DNA of 27,198 nt from Ramlibacter agri. Its GTDB lineage: Bacteria > Pseudomonadota > Gammaproteobacteria > Burkholderiales > Burkholderiaceae_C. This document shows, piece after piece, positions 16,991-25,882 of this stretch; the stretch's first letter is position 1; each line of letters begins with the position of its first letter. The DNA lies in NCBI RefSeq assembly GCF_012927085.1, contig NZ_JABBFX010000008.1, positions 1 through 27,198 of the forward strand, read 5' to 3'. The notes beneath the pieces are model-generated. The model saw only the letters and a list, made by a program, of their open reading frames with translations, had not been told where the DNA came from and did no database searches. The translations under genes were made by a program, and so were the position numbers.

Positions 16991-17950
16991 ATGAAGCCAC
17001 TTCTTCCCCGGATCGCCGCCCTCCTCTTTTCCGCCCTGGCGGCCGGCGCCGCGCTCGCCGACTACCCGGACCGGGTCGTCACCGTCGTCAACACCTGGGC
17101 ACCGGGTGGCCCGTCGGACGCCATCATCCGGCCCATCATCGACAAGTTCACGACGAAGTTCGGCCAGACCTTCATCCTCGAGAACCGCAGCGGCGCCAAC
17201 GGCGCGATCGGCGCGGCCTCGGTGGCGCGCGCCAAGGCCGACGGCTACACGCTGTTGTTCGCCAACGTGGGCCCGATCGCCATCAGCCCCTCGCTGCCGG
17301 ACAAGCCGCCCTATGACAGCCTGAAGGACTTCCAGCCGATCGGCCAGATCGTGTCGGCCTCCGGCGTGCTGGTGGTGGGCGAGAACTTCCCGGCCAACAA
17401 CCTGAAGGAGTTCATCGAGTACGCGCGCAAGAACCCGGACAAGATCAGCTACGGCTCGGTCGGTATCGGGAGCAGCACCCACATCGCCGGCGCCACGCTG
17501 GCCAAGCAGGCCGGCGTGAAGATGGTGCACGTGCCCTATCGCGGCTCGGCGCAGATCCAGACCGACATCATCGGCGGCCAGATCCAGGCGGCCTTCGTCA
17601 ACCTGGGCGGCGCGCTGCCGCTGATCCAGGCGCACAAGCTGAAGGCCATCGCCGTCAGCACCGAGAAGCGCTCGGCCATCCTGCCGGACGTGCCCGCCGT
17701 CGCCGAGTCCTACCCCGGCTTCGACTTCAACTTCTGGTACGGCCTGATGGCGCCCGCCAACACGCCGCCGGCCGTCATCAACAAGCTGCACGCCGCGCTC
17801 GTCGAAGCCCTCGCCGCGCCCGACGTCAAGAAGCTGATGCTGGATGCCGGCCTCGACGTCGCGCCCAGCACCCCGGCGGAGTTCGGCAAGAAGGTCAAGG
17901 ACGACATGGCCCTGTGGCACCGCGCGGTGGCCAACACGAACCTGCAGTAA
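16991..17950 (+). CDS. Bug-type (tripartite tricarboxylate) solute-binding receptor 1
   Basis: A 319-residue periplasmic receptor of the Bug/TctC family. A Sec signal peptide (MKPLLPRIAALLFSALAAG, cleavage near ALA-DYP) precedes the mature start. Then come VVNTWAPGGPSDAIIRPII, FILENRSGANGAIGAASVA, VPYRGSAQIQTDIIGGQIQA and YGLMAPANTPPAVINKLH. Bug receptors bind carboxylates and related compounds. Burkholderiales carry many without linked TctA/TctB membrane genes, as is the case here. The gene sits between the oxygenase and the amidohydrolase, with gaps of 31 and 29 bases. Confidence 0.93.
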   Translation: MKPLLPRIAALLFSALAAGAALADYPDRVVTVVNTWAPGGPSDAIIRPIIDKFTTKFGQTFILENRSGANGAIGAASVARAKADGYTLLFANVGPIAISPSLPDKPPYDSLKDFQPIGQIVSASGVLVVGENFPANNLKEFIEYARKNPDKISYGSVGIGSSTHIAGATLAKQAGVKMVHVPYRGSAQIQTDIIGGQIQAAFVNLGGALPLIQAHKLKAIAVSTEKRSAILPDVPAVAESYPGFDFNFWYGLMAPANTPPAVINKLHAALVEALAAPDVKKLMLDAGLDVAPSTPAEFGKKVKDDMALWHRAVANTNLQ

Positions 17951-17979
17951 TCCCGGATCCGAGTCAGAGAGATAGAGCG

Positions 17980-18852
17980 ATGAGCACCAACTACGAAATC
18001 CGCGCCATCGACGCGGTAGTGAATATCTGGACCCCCGAAGTGCTCGCGCAGCGCCCCCGCCGGGAGAATTTCTACAGCGGCAAGATGCACGTGGCCGAGT
18101 ACATCATGCAGGGCCTCGACCACGAAGCGATGCTGCGCCGCATGGACGACGCCGGCATCGAGAAGTCCTTCCTGATCGCGGCCAAGGTCGGCCCGGCCAT
18201 GCACAAGGCCAGCTACCACGTGCCTTACAGCGCCGTGGCCGAAGCCGTCAACAAGCACCCGGATCGCTTCCTGGGTCTCGCGGGCCTCGATGCCACCGAA
18301 GGCATGAATGGCGTGCGCGAACTGGAGAAGGCCGTGCGCGAATACGGCTTCATCGGCGCGCACTACTACCCGCACTGGTTCGAGCTCGCGCCCGACCACG
18401 CCAAGTGGTACCCCTTCTACGCCAAGTGCGTGGAGCTGGACGTGCCCGTGCAACTGCAGGTGGGCCAGTCGATGGTCTACGAACCCACGCATCCGCTGCG
18501 CAGCGTCGGCCGGCCGATCACGCTGGACTCGGTGGCCTGCGACTTCCCCGAGCTCAAGATCGTCGGCATCCACGTGGGCATCCCATGGACCGACGAGATG
18601 ATCGCAATGGCGTGGAAGCACCCCAACGTCTACATCGGCACCGACGCCCACGCGCCCAAGTACTGGCCGGAATCCTTCGTCAAGTACATCAACAGCTACG
18701 GCCAGGACAAGGTGATCTTCGGCACCGACTTCCCCATCCTGGACTTCAAGCGCGCGCGCGACGAGGTCGAGGCGCTGGGCCTGAAACCCGTGGCCAAGCA
18801 GAAGCTGCTGCGCGACAACGCCATGCGCGTGTACGGGCTGGAGGGCCGATGA
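17980..18852 (+). CDS. Amidohydrolase-2 family protein with altered N-terminal metal motif
   Basis: A 290-residue TIM-barrel protein of the amidohydrolase-2 family (ACMSD/resorcylate decarboxylase-like). It shows HPDRFLGLAGLDATEGMNG, GFIGAHYYPHW, a mid-barrel GIHVGIPWTDEMIAMAWKHP (His near 197), NVYIGTDAHAPKYWP and the C-terminal VIFGTDFPILDF (Asp near 250). The usual N-terminal ID-x-H-x-H metal pair is replaced: the sequence is IDAVVNIW, with Val13 and Asn15. Metal binding and chemistry may therefore differ from the standard decarboxylases and hydrolases. The ATG at 17980 follows an AGAGAG ribosome site, and the stop overlaps the ligase start (ATGA), tying it to the CoA-dependent branch. Confidence 0.85.
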   Translation: MSTNYEIRAIDAVVNIWTPEVLAQRPRRENFYSGKMHVAEYIMQGLDHEAMLRRMDDAGIEKSFLIAAKVGPAMHKASYHVPYSAVAEAVNKHPDRFLGLAGLDATEGMNGVRELEKAVREYGFIGAHYYPHWFELAPDHAKWYPFYAKCVELDVPVQLQVGQSMVYEPTHPLRSVGRPITLDSVACDFPELKIVGIHVGIPWTDEMIAMAWKHPNVYIGTDAHAPKYWPESFVKYINSYGQDKVIFGTDFPILDFKRARDEVEALGLKPVAKQKLLRDNAMRVYGLEGR

Positions 18853-20339
18853 GCGCGCCGCGCATTCCCAACATCGCCGACCAGCTGGCCATGCACGCGG
18901 TGCAGCGGCCGACCAAGACGGCCATCGTCAGCGGCACGCAAACCGTTTCCTACCGCGACGCGAACGAGCGCGTCGAGCATGGCGCCCGTGCGCTGCTGCA
19001 GGCCGGCGTGCAGCCGGGTGACGTGGTCGGCGTCGCGCTCAAGGACACCCCGGACCACCTGCTGATGCTGTTCGCGGTGGCCCGCGCCGGCGCCGTGGTG
19101 CTGCCCATGGACTGCCGCTGGCTGCCGGCGGAGAAGCAGCGCGTGGTTGCGCATTTCCAGCCCCGCTGCGTGCTGGTCGAACCGGGCGACGACGTCGCCG
19201 ATGCCCGTTGCGTCACGCTGGATGCGGCCTGGTGGGCTGCCGCGGCCCAGGCGCCGGCGCCCGCAGCCTGGCCGGATGGCGAGCGCGGCTTCTGCCTGTC
19301 GCTGTCCTCGGGCACCACTGGCCGGCCGAAGGGCCCGCTGCTGACGCACGCGCAGTTCATGAGCCGGTTCTTCACGCATTACGCGGACCTCGGCTTCGGC
19401 AGCCGCGAGACCTACCTGAACGCCACGCCGCTGTACTTCGGTGGCGGCCGCGCCTTCTCGGTCTCCACGCTGTACGTGGGTGGCACTGTGGTGCTGTTCG
19501 CGCCGCCCCATACGCCGCAGAGCCTGGCCGAAGCCGTGGCACGCACCAAGGCCACCGTGAGCTTCCTGGTGCCCACCATGCTGCGCCGCCTGCTGGCCGC
19601 GCCGGCCGACGTGGTGCAGCCGCTCGCCCGCCTGTCCACGCTGATCTCCTCCGGTTCGCCGCTGACGGCCGAAGAGCGCATCCAGATCCGCGAGCGCCTT
19701 TGCCCGAATTTCATCGAGTACTACAGCTCCACCGAAGGCGGCGGGGTCACCGTGCTGTCCTCCGAAGACCAGCTGGCGCATCCGACCTCGGTGGGCCGGC
19801 CGGTGTTCGGCGTCGGCATCGAGGTCGTCAACGACGCGAACCAGCCCTTGCCGAACGGCGAAGTCGGCCGCATCCGCTACCGCGGCCCCACGGTTGCCGA
19901 CGGCTTCTACAACGACGCGGAAGCGGCGCGCGAAGCCTTCGTCGACGGCTGGTTCTATCCCGGCGACCTCGGCATGCTCGATGACGAGGGCTACCTGTTC
20001 CTGCGCGGCCGCGCCAAGGACATGATCATCCGCGGCGGCGTCAACATCTATCCGCTGGAGATCGAGACCGTCCTGCTCAATCATCCGCGCATCGCGGAGG
20101 CCGCCGTCATCGGCACACCCTCGAAGGAATTCGACGAGGAAGTCGCCGCCTTCGTCAAGACCAGCGGCTCTATCGACGAGGCCGAGGTCAAGGCCTGGTG
20201 CAAGCAGAACCTGGCGCCGTACAAGATCCCGCGCCACGTCTTCTTCGTCGACGAGTTCAAGCTCAACTCCTCCGGCAAGATCCTCAAGCCCGAACTGGCG
20301 AAACTCCTGCCCACCCTCCTGGCGAAGGAGGCCGCATGA
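18849..20339 (+). CDS. Acyl-CoA synthetase (AMP-forming ligase)
   Basis: A 496-residue member of the ANL adenylating superfamily. It has the ATP loop LSSGTTGRPKGPLLTH (about residues 150-165), YYSSTEGGG, the GWFYPGDLGMLDDEGYLF core with FLRGRAKDMIIRGGVNIYP (about 383-401), and the C-terminal NSSGKILKPEL with the catalytic Lys. It activates a carboxylic acid to the acyl-AMP and then the CoA thioester. The length is normal for medium-chain or aromatic/dicarboxylate CoA ligases. The start overlaps the amidohydrolase stop and the stop overlaps the acyl-CoA dehydrogenase start, both ATGA. The two neighbouring enzymes probably act directly before and after it. Confidence 0.92.
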   Translation: MSAPRIPNIADQLAMHAVQRPTKTAIVSGTQTVSYRDANERVEHGARALLQAGVQPGDVVGVALKDTPDHLLMLFAVARAGAVVLPMDCRWLPAEKQRVVAHFQPRCVLVEPGDDVADARCVTLDAAWWAAAAQAPAPAAWPDGERGFCLSLSSGTTGRPKGPLLTHAQFMSRFFTHYADLGFGSRETYLNATPLYFGGGRAFSVSTLYVGGTVVLFAPPHTPQSLAEAVARTKATVSFLVPTMLRRLLAAPADVVQPLARLSTLISSGSPLTAEERIQIRERLCPNFIEYYSSTEGGGVTVLSSEDQLAHPTSVGRPVFGVGIEVVNDANQPLPNGEVGRIRYRGPTVADGFYNDAEAAREAFVDGWFYPGDLGMLDDEGYLFLRGRAKDMIIRGGVNIYPLEIETVLLNHPRIAEAAVIGTPSKEFDEEVAAFVKTSGSIDEAEVKAWCKQNLAPYKIPRHVFFVDEFKLNSSGKILKPELAKLLPTLLAKEAA

Positions 20340-21481
20340 AGATCGAATGCACGCCCGACCTGGCCGAAATGCGGCCGGCCATCCGGCGCTTCGTGACGGA
20401 CCGGCTCGATCCCCTGACCAGGCGCATCGACGAGACCGGTGAGGTCCCCCCTGAAGCGCTCGCGGAGATGCGCAGCCAGGGCTACCTGGGCATGCGGCTG
20501 CCGGAGCAGTTTGGCGGCGGCGGCTTCGACCTGGCGACCTACTGCCTGGTGCAGGAGGAAGTGGCGCGCTCGCACCGCATCTACACGGTGATGATGGACG
20601 CCACCAGCGGCCTCACGCCGATCGCGATCACGCGGCACGGCACGCAGGCGCAGAAGGACAAGTACATCGCGAAGATCGCCAGCGGCGAGTGGCTGGCCAG
20701 CTTCGGCCTGACGGAACCCGAGGCCGGCTCCGACGCCGCGGCGCTGCGCACCAGTGCCACGCGCGTCGACGGTGGCTGGAAGATCAACGGCCTGAAGCAC
20801 TTCATCAGCGGCGCGCACCGCGCCGAGGTGGTGATGGTGATCGCGCTCACCGACCCCAAGCTGCGCGCCCGCGGCGGCATCACCGCCTTCCTGGTGGACA
20901 AGGGCACGCCGGGCATGGAGATCACGCGGGTCGACAAGACCATCGCCTCCGACCCGATCCAGCTGGCGGAGATCCGCTTCGACGACTGCTTCGTGCCCGA
21001 TTCCGCCGTGCTCGGCGAGGTCGGCCAGGGCTTCAAGATCGCGATGGGCTCGCTGACCGCCGGCCGCATGGGCGTGTCGGCCGCCTGCATAGGCGCCGCC
21101 GACAAGCTGCTGGAACTGGGCGTGGCGTACGCCAAGGACCGCGTCACCTTCGGCCAGCCCCTGTCGGAGCGCCAGTCCATCCAGTGGATGCTGGCCGACT
21201 CGGCGACCGAACTGGCCCTGGCGCGCTCGCTGGCCTACGAGACGCTGCGCCGCATCGACGCGGGCGAAGACGTCCCCACCGGCACCAGCATGACCAAGCT
21301 GTTCTGCTCCGAGATGGTGGGCCGCGTCGCCGACCGCGTGCTGCAGATCTTCGGCGGCGCCGGCCTGATCCGCGGCGTGCCGGTGGAGCGCTTCTATCGC
21401 GACATCCGGCACTACCGCATCGGCGAAGGCTCGTCGGAGGTGCAGCGCATGCTGATCGCGCGCGCCCTGTTCAAGGAATAG
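20336..21481 (+). CDS. Acyl-CoA dehydrogenase
   Basis: A 381-residue flavin acyl-CoA dehydrogenase. It contains LPEQFGGGGFDLATYCLVQEE, LASFGLTEPEAGSDAAALRT (flavin/substrate loop), GWKINGLKHFISGA, RVTFGQPLSERQSIQWMLAD, QIFGGAGLIRGVPVERFYRD and the C-terminal RIGEGSSEVQR. Glu364 there stands at the usual catalytic-base position (YEGT in most family members, GEGS here). It introduces an alpha,beta double bond into the CoA ester made by the ligase, passing electrons to ETF. It is coupled to the ligase by a 4-base overlap and followed after 38 bases by a Bug receptor. It is distinct from the glutaryl-CoA dehydrogenase farther right. Confidence 0.93.
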   Translation: MKIECTPDLAEMRPAIRRFVTDRLDPLTRRIDETGEVPPEALAEMRSQGYLGMRLPEQFGGGGFDLATYCLVQEEVARSHRIYTVMMDATSGLTPIAITRHGTQAQKDKYIAKIASGEWLASFGLTEPEAGSDAAALRTSATRVDGGWKINGLKHFISGAHRAEVVMVIALTDPKLRARGGITAFLVDKGTPGMEITRVDKTIASDPIQLAEIRFDDCFVPDSAVLGEVGQGFKIAMGSLTAGRMGVSAACIGAADKLLELGVAYAKDRVTFGQPLSERQSIQWMLADSATELALARSLAYETLRRIDAGEDVPTGTSMTKLFCSEMVGRVADRVLQIFGGAGLIRGVPVERFYRDIRHYRIGEGSSEVQRMLIARALFKE

Positions 21482-21519
21482 GTTCACCGGTTTTCTTCAC
21501 GATCACGAAAGGCCAGTCC

Positions 21520-22488
21520 ATGCAGTTCCCTCGCCGCGCCGCCGTCGCCTTGCTCGCCCTCGCTGCCGCCGCCCCCGGCGCCTTGCTGGCGCAGCAGGCC
21601 TGGCCCACCCATCCGATCAAACTGATCGTGCCCTTCCCGCCGGGCGGCACCGGCGACCTGCTGGGTCGCTTCGCGGCCAAGGAAATGCAAGCGGCTCTCG
21701 GCCAGCCGGTGGTGGTGGAGAACAAGGCCGGCGCGGGCGGCTTGATCGGCAGCGATGCCGCCGCGAAGGCCGCTCCCGATGGCTACACCCTGGTGCTGTC
21801 CAACATCGCCTCGCACGCGATCGGCCCTGCGGTGTATCCCAAGATGCCTTACGACGCGGTCAAGGACTTCACGCACATCGGCCTGATCGCCGCGGTGCCC
21901 AGCGGCATCGCCGTGTCCGCCAACGGCCCGTACAAGACGATGGCGGACCTGCTGGCGAAGGCGCGCACGGGCCCGGGCGTGGTGCGCTTCGGTTCCAACG
22001 GCAACGGCACCTCGTCGCACGTGCAGCTGGTGCTGCTGAACCGCGCGGCCAAGGTGGACATCACGCACGTGCCTTACAAGGGCGCGGCGCCGGCGACCGC
22101 GGACCTGATCGGCGGCCAGGTCGACGGCCTGATCGCCGCCGTCCCCGACGTCGGCCGCAACACCATGCTGCGGCTGGTCGCCATCACCTCCGAAACGCGC
22201 GCCGCCCGCTGGCCCGACGTGCCGACGGTGAAGGAGTTGGGGCTGGCCCCGGTGACCGCGACCAACTGGTTCGGCATCTCCGGCCCGGCCGGCATCCCCG
22301 CCGACGTGGCGGACCGCCTGAACGCCGCGCTGGTGCGCGCACTCAACACGCCGGAGCTGGCCGAGCGCCTGCGCGACATGGGCACGGAGCCGAACAAGAT
22401 GAACCGCGCGGAGTATTCGACGATGGTCTCGACCGACGTGGCGCGCTGGGCCGAAGTGGCCCGCTCCGCCAACATCCACGTGGAATGA
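21520..22488 (+). CDS. Bug-type (tripartite tricarboxylate) solute-binding receptor 2
   Basis: A 322-residue Bug/TctC receptor with a signal peptide (MQFPRRAAVALLALAAAAPG, cleavage near LLA-QQ). The mature part has IKLIVPFPPGGTGDLLGRFA, VVVENKAGAGGLIGSDAAAK, HVPYKGAAPATADLIGGQVD and FGISGPAGIPADVADRLNA. The ATG at 21520 has AAAGG upstream. It is followed closely by a third receptor; the two share the fold motifs but are not near-identical, so they may bind different ligands of the pathway. There are no TctA/TctB genes in the window. Confidence 0.93.
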   Translation: MQFPRRAAVALLALAAAAPGALLAQQAWPTHPIKLIVPFPPGGTGDLLGRFAAKEMQAALGQPVVVENKAGAGGLIGSDAAAKAAPDGYTLVLSNIASHAIGPAVYPKMPYDAVKDFTHIGLIAAVPSGIAVSANGPYKTMADLLAKARTGPGVVRFGSNGNGTSSHVQLVLLNRAAKVDITHVPYKGAAPATADLIGGQVDGLIAAVPDVGRNTMLRLVAITSETRAARWPDVPTVKELGLAPVTATNWFGISGPAGIPADVADRLNAALVRALNTPELAERLRDMGTEPNKMNRAEYSTMVSTDVARWAEVARSANIHVE

Positions 22489-22498
22489 AGGAATGGAA

Positions 22499-23461
22499 AT
22501 GAAGAAGCGCCTCTTCGGCAAACTGGTCCTGGCGAGCATGTTCTGCATGACCGCCGCGATGGCACAGGACTACCCCAGCAAACCGATCCGCATCATCGTG
22601 CCCTACAGTCCGGGCGGCGGCACCGACACCGTGGCCCGCCTGATGGCGCAGAAGCTGACGGCGGCCTTCGGGCAGTCCGTGCTGGTCGACAACAAGCCCG
22701 GCGCGTCCGCGAACATCGGCGCCGAGATGGTAGCGCGTGCGCCGGCCGACGGCTACACGATTCTCGTCACGGCGCCCAACTTCACCACCAGCGAAGCGCT
22801 GTTCGAGAAGCCGGGCTGGAAATTCGAGGACTTCACGCCGGTGATCCACCTCGTCAAGTACGGCAACGTGCTGGTCGCCGGGCCGGGCACGCAGCTGGCG
22901 AGCGTGCAGCAGATGATCGCGGCGGCCAAGGCAGCGCCGAAGTCGCTGTCCTTTGGCTCCGCCGGCACGGGTTCCAACTCGCACCTGGCGATGGAGCTCC
23001 TGAACCAGCGCACCGGCACGCAGATCGTCCACATCCCCTACAAGGGCTCGGGCCCGCTGAAGACCGACCTGCTGGGCGGCCACCTGCAGCTGGGCGTCGA
23101 CGGCCTGGGCGGCCTGTCGGAGCTGATTCGCGCGGGCAAGGTGAAGCCGCTGGCCGTGCTGGCGCCGAAGCGCTCGCCGCTGGCGCCCGAGATCCCCAGC
23201 CTCGGCGACATGGGCATCAACGACGTCGATGGCAATGGCTGGTACGGCGCGCTGGTGCCGGCCGGAACGCCGCCCGCGATCGTCGCGAAGTTGAACGCCG
23301 CCTTCGCCGCTGCGCTGCAGGCCCCCGACGTGCACCAGCAATTGAACCAGCTGGGCGTCGAGGCCGTGGGCGGCTCCAGCGAGGAGTTCCGCAACTACCT
23401 GCTGGGCGAGCGCAAGAAGTGGGCGCAGGTGATCAAGACGGCCAACATCAAGCCGGACTGA
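22499..23461 (+). CDS. Bug-type (tripartite tricarboxylate) solute-binding receptor 3
   Basis: A 320-residue Bug/TctC receptor. Two ATG codons lie 6 bases apart (22493 and 22499). The AAGGA at 22488-22492 touches the first but stands at proper spacing from the second, so I chose 22499. That choice also gives a normal MKKRLFGKLVLASMF signal peptide with cleavage near AMA-QDYP. The mature part has IRIIVPYSPGGGTDTVARLM, VLVDNKPGASANIGAEMVA, HIPYKGSGPLKTDLLGGHLQ and YGALVPAGTPPAIVAKLNA. It is the last gene of the plus-strand run. Its stop is one base from the stop of the convergent CoA-transferase gene, so the two transcripts must overlap. Confidence 0.93.
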   Translation: MKKRLFGKLVLASMFCMTAAMAQDYPSKPIRIIVPYSPGGGTDTVARLMAQKLTAAFGQSVLVDNKPGASANIGAEMVARAPADGYTILVTAPNFTTSEALFEKPGWKFEDFTPVIHLVKYGNVLVAGPGTQLASVQQMIAAAKAAPKSLSFGSAGTGSNSHLAMELLNQRTGTQIVHIPYKGSGPLKTDLLGGHLQLGVDGLGGLSELIRAGKVKPLAVLAPKRSPLAPEIPSLGDMGINDVDGNGWYGALVPAGTPPAIVAKLNAAFAAALQAPDVHQQLNQLGVEAVGGSSEEFRNYLLGERKKWAQVIKTANIKPD

Positions 23462-23462
23462 T

Positions 23463-24611
23463 TCACAACCAGGCGGGCTGGCCGCTGCCCAGTGCCGGCG
23501 GCGGCAGCCCTGCCACGGGACGCTCGCCGTCGAAGCGCATCGGGTGCGCGATCATCGGCGGCAAGCCTTCCTCGGAGGACAGCCGCATCCCGCGCGCAAG
23601 CACATGCGGATGCTCCAGCACCTGGCCGATGTCGAGGATCGGCGCGCAAGGCACCGCCGCATCGTCCAGCGTGGCCGCCCAATCCTGCGTGTCGCGCGTC
23701 AAGGTCCATGACGTGATCAGCGCGATCAACTCCGAGCGGTTGGCGACACGCGCCTGGTTGGTCGCGAAGCGCGCGTCCTGCGCCACCTCCGCATGCCCTG
23801 CCAGCTGGCAAAAGCGCGCGAACTGGCCGTCGTTGCCGATGGCCAGCACCATCTGGCCGTCACGCGTGGCGAACACCTGGTAAGGCACGATGTTCGGATG
23901 CGCGTTGCCCATGCGCGTGGGCGTGCGCCCGCCGATCATCTGGTTGGACGCCTGGTTGGCGAGCATGGCCACCTGCACGTCCAGCAGCGCCGCGTCGATG
24001 TGGCGTCCGCGTCCCGTCGTCTTGCGCTCGTGGAGTGCGGCGAGGATGGCGGTGGTGGCGTACAGGCCGGTCATGATGTCGGTGACGGCCACGCCCACCT
24101 TCTGCGGCTCGCCGCCCTTCTCGCCGGTGACGCTCATGAGTCCGCCCTCCGCCTGGATGGCGAAGTCGTAGCCCGCCTTGTGGGCCAGCGGGCCGTCCTG
24201 GCCGTAGCCGGTGACCGAGCAGTAGACGAGGCCGGGGTTGATCGCCTGCAGGCTCGCATAGTCCAGGCCGTACTTGGCCAGCTGGCCGACCTTGTAGTTC
24301 TCCAGCAGCACGTCGGCCTCGCGGGCCAGTTCGCGCACCTGGGCCGCGCCGGCCGCGCTGGCGATGTCGATAGACACCGAGCGCTTGCCGCGGTTGGCGC
24401 AGACGAAGTAGGCCGCGACGCGGTCCTCGCCCTCGCCCCACCAGGGCGGGCCCCAGGCCCGCGTGTCGTCGCCGGCGCCGGGGCGCTCCACCTTGATCAC
24501 GTCGGCGCCGTAGTCGGCCAGGATCTGGCCGGACCAGGGCCCGGCCAGCACCCGCGACAGGTCCAGCACGCGCACGCCGGCCAGCGGGCGCGGTTTCGTT
24601 GTCTCGGCCAT
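23463..24611 (-). CDS. gcdG: Class III (CaiB/BaiF/Frc-type) CoA-transferase, likely glutarate CoA-transferase
   Basis: A 382-residue family III CoA-transferase. It has PLAGVRVLDLSRVLAGPWSG, LADYGADVIKVERPGAGDDTR at the CoA site, FVCANRGKRSVSIDI, ADVLLENYKVGQLAKYGLDY, and the catalytic Asp149 in KAGYDFAIQAEGGLMS. It moves CoA from a donor such as succinyl-CoA to a carboxylic acid. The ATG at 24611 shares a base with the stop of the glutaryl-CoA dehydrogenase gene (TGATG), and this gene order matches the gcdH-gcdG glutarate module of pseudomonads. Glutarate is the most likely acceptor. A long open frame extending upstream to 25400 is a shadow of gcdH and was rejected. Confidence 0.9.
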   Translation of the reverse strand: MAETTKPRPLAGVRVLDLSRVLAGPWSGQILADYGADVIKVERPGAGDDTRAWGPPWWGEGEDRVAAYFVCANRGKRSVSIDIASAAGAAQVRELAREADVLLENYKVGQLAKYGLDYASLQAINPGLVYCSVTGYGQDGPLAHKAGYDFAIQAEGGLMSVTGEKGGEPQKVGVAVTDIMTGLYATTAILAALHERKTTGRGRHIDAALLDVQVAMLANQASNQMIGGRTPTRMGNAHPNIVPYQVFATRDGQMVLAIGNDGQFARFCQLAGHAEVAQDARFATNQARVANRSELIALITSWTLTRDTQDWAATLDDAAVPCAPILDIGQVLEHPHVLARGMRLSSEEGLPPMIAHPMRFDGERPVAGLPPPALGSGQPAWL

Positions 24612-25795
24612 CAGTTGGAGAAGGCAGCGATGCCGGTGATCGCGCGGCCCAGGATCAGCGCGTGGATGTCGTGCGTGCCTTCGTAGGTGTTCACCACCTC
24701 CAGGTTCACCAGGTGCCGGGCCACGCCGAATTCGTCGCTGATGCCGTTGCCGCCCATCATGTCGCGCGCCACGCGGGCGATGTCCAGCGCCTTGCCGCAG
24801 GAGTTGCGCTTCAGCACGGAAGTGAGTTCGACGGCGGCCGTACCCTCGTCCTTCATGCGGCCCAGGCGCAGGCAGCCCTGCAGGCCCAGGCTGATGTCGG
24901 TCAGCATGTCGGCCAGCTTCTTCTGCACCAGCTGGTTGGCGGCGAGCGGGCGGCCGAACTGCTTGCGATCCAGCACGTACTGGCGCGAGCGGTTGAAGCA
25001 GTCCTCGGCCGCGCCCAGCGCGCCCCAGGCGATGCCGTAGCGCGCGGAGTTCAGGCAGGTGAAGGGACCCTTCAGGCCGCGCACCTCGGGGAAGGCGTTC
25101 TCCTCGGGGCAGAACACTTCGTCCAGCACGATCTCGCCGGTGATGGAGGCACGCAGGCCGACCTTGCCGTGGATGGCCGGGGCGCTGAGGCCTTTCCAGC
25201 CCTTTTCCAGCACGAAGCCGCGGATGGCGCCCGCGTCGTCCTTGGCCCAGACCACGAAGACATCGGCGATCGGGCTGTTGGTGATCCACATCTTGGCGCC
25301 GGACAGCTTGTAGCCGCCGTCGACCTTGCGGGCGCGGGTGATCATGCTGCCCGGGTCGGAACCGTGGTTCGGTTCGGTCAGGCCGAAGCAGCCGATCCAT
25401 TCGCCGCTGGCCAGCTTGGGCAGGTACTTCTGCTTCGTCGCCTCGTTGCCGAACTCGTTGATCGGCACCATCACCAGCGAAGACTGCACGGACATCATCG
25501 AGCGGTAGCCGGAATCCACGCGTTCCACCTCGCGTGCGACCAGGCCGTAGCTGACGTAGTTGAGGCCGGCGCCGCCGTACTGCTCGGGGATGGTCACGCC
25601 CAGCAGGCCCAGTTCGCCCATCTCGCGGAAGATGGACGGATCGGTCTTTTCGTGGCGGAAGGCTTCCTGCACGCGGGGCAGCAGCCGCTCCTGGCAGTAG
25701 GCCGCGGCGGCGTCGCGCACCTGGCGCTCGTCGTCAGTCAGCTGGGCATCCAGCAGGAAGGGGTCGGACCAGGAAAAGCGGGCGGAGGAAGTCAT
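24611..25795 (-). CDS. gcdH: Glutaryl-CoA dehydrogenase
   Basis: A 394-residue acyl-CoA dehydrogenase of the glutaryl-CoA type. Diagnostic stretches are [20 protein letters not shown] (the Arg contacts the distal carboxylate in this family), [66 protein letters not shown] and the catalytic Glu372 in [21 protein letters not shown]. It oxidises and decarboxylates glutaryl-CoA to crotonyl-CoA. The gene is divergent from a GcvA-like LysR regulator across 118 bases and overlaps the CoA-transferase start. This is the usual glutarate/lysine-degradation module of proteobacteria, and it shows that C5-diacid metabolism is at hand next to the unknown pathway. Confidence 0.96.
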   Translation of the reverse strand: MTSSARFSWSDPFLLDAQLTDDERQVRDAAAAYCQERLLPRVQEAFRHEKTDPSIFREMGELGLLGVTIPEQYGGAGLNYVSYGLVAREVERVDSGYRSMMSVQSSLVMVPINEFGNEATKQKYLPKLASGEWIGCFGLTEPNHGSDPGSMITRARKVDGGYKLSGAKMWITNSPIADVFVVWAKDDAGAIRGFVLEKGWKGLSAPAIHGKVGLRASITGEIVLDEVFCPEENAFPEVRGLKGPFTCLNSARYGIAWGALGAAEDCFNRSRQYVLDRKQFGRPLAANQLVQKKLADMLTDISLGLQGCLRLGRMKDEGTAAVELTSVLKRNSCGKALDIARVARDMMGGNGISDEFGVARHLVNLEVVNTYEGTHDIHALILGRAITGIAAFSN

Positions 25796-25882
25796 GCGGC
25801 GATCTCACAAGAGGAGGTTGGCGATGCGCGCGATCCTAGGAGGCCTTGCCTGCCGACGCAAACCATGATTTCTGCGCCAGAT

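Noticed and set aside
25824..25868. A 14-codon open frame with a good AGGAGG site ahead of the LysR gene
   Set aside because: It is plausible as a leader peptide, but it has no terminator or attenuator-like structure after it and no codon pattern suggesting regulation. The AGGAGG could be chance in this sequence.
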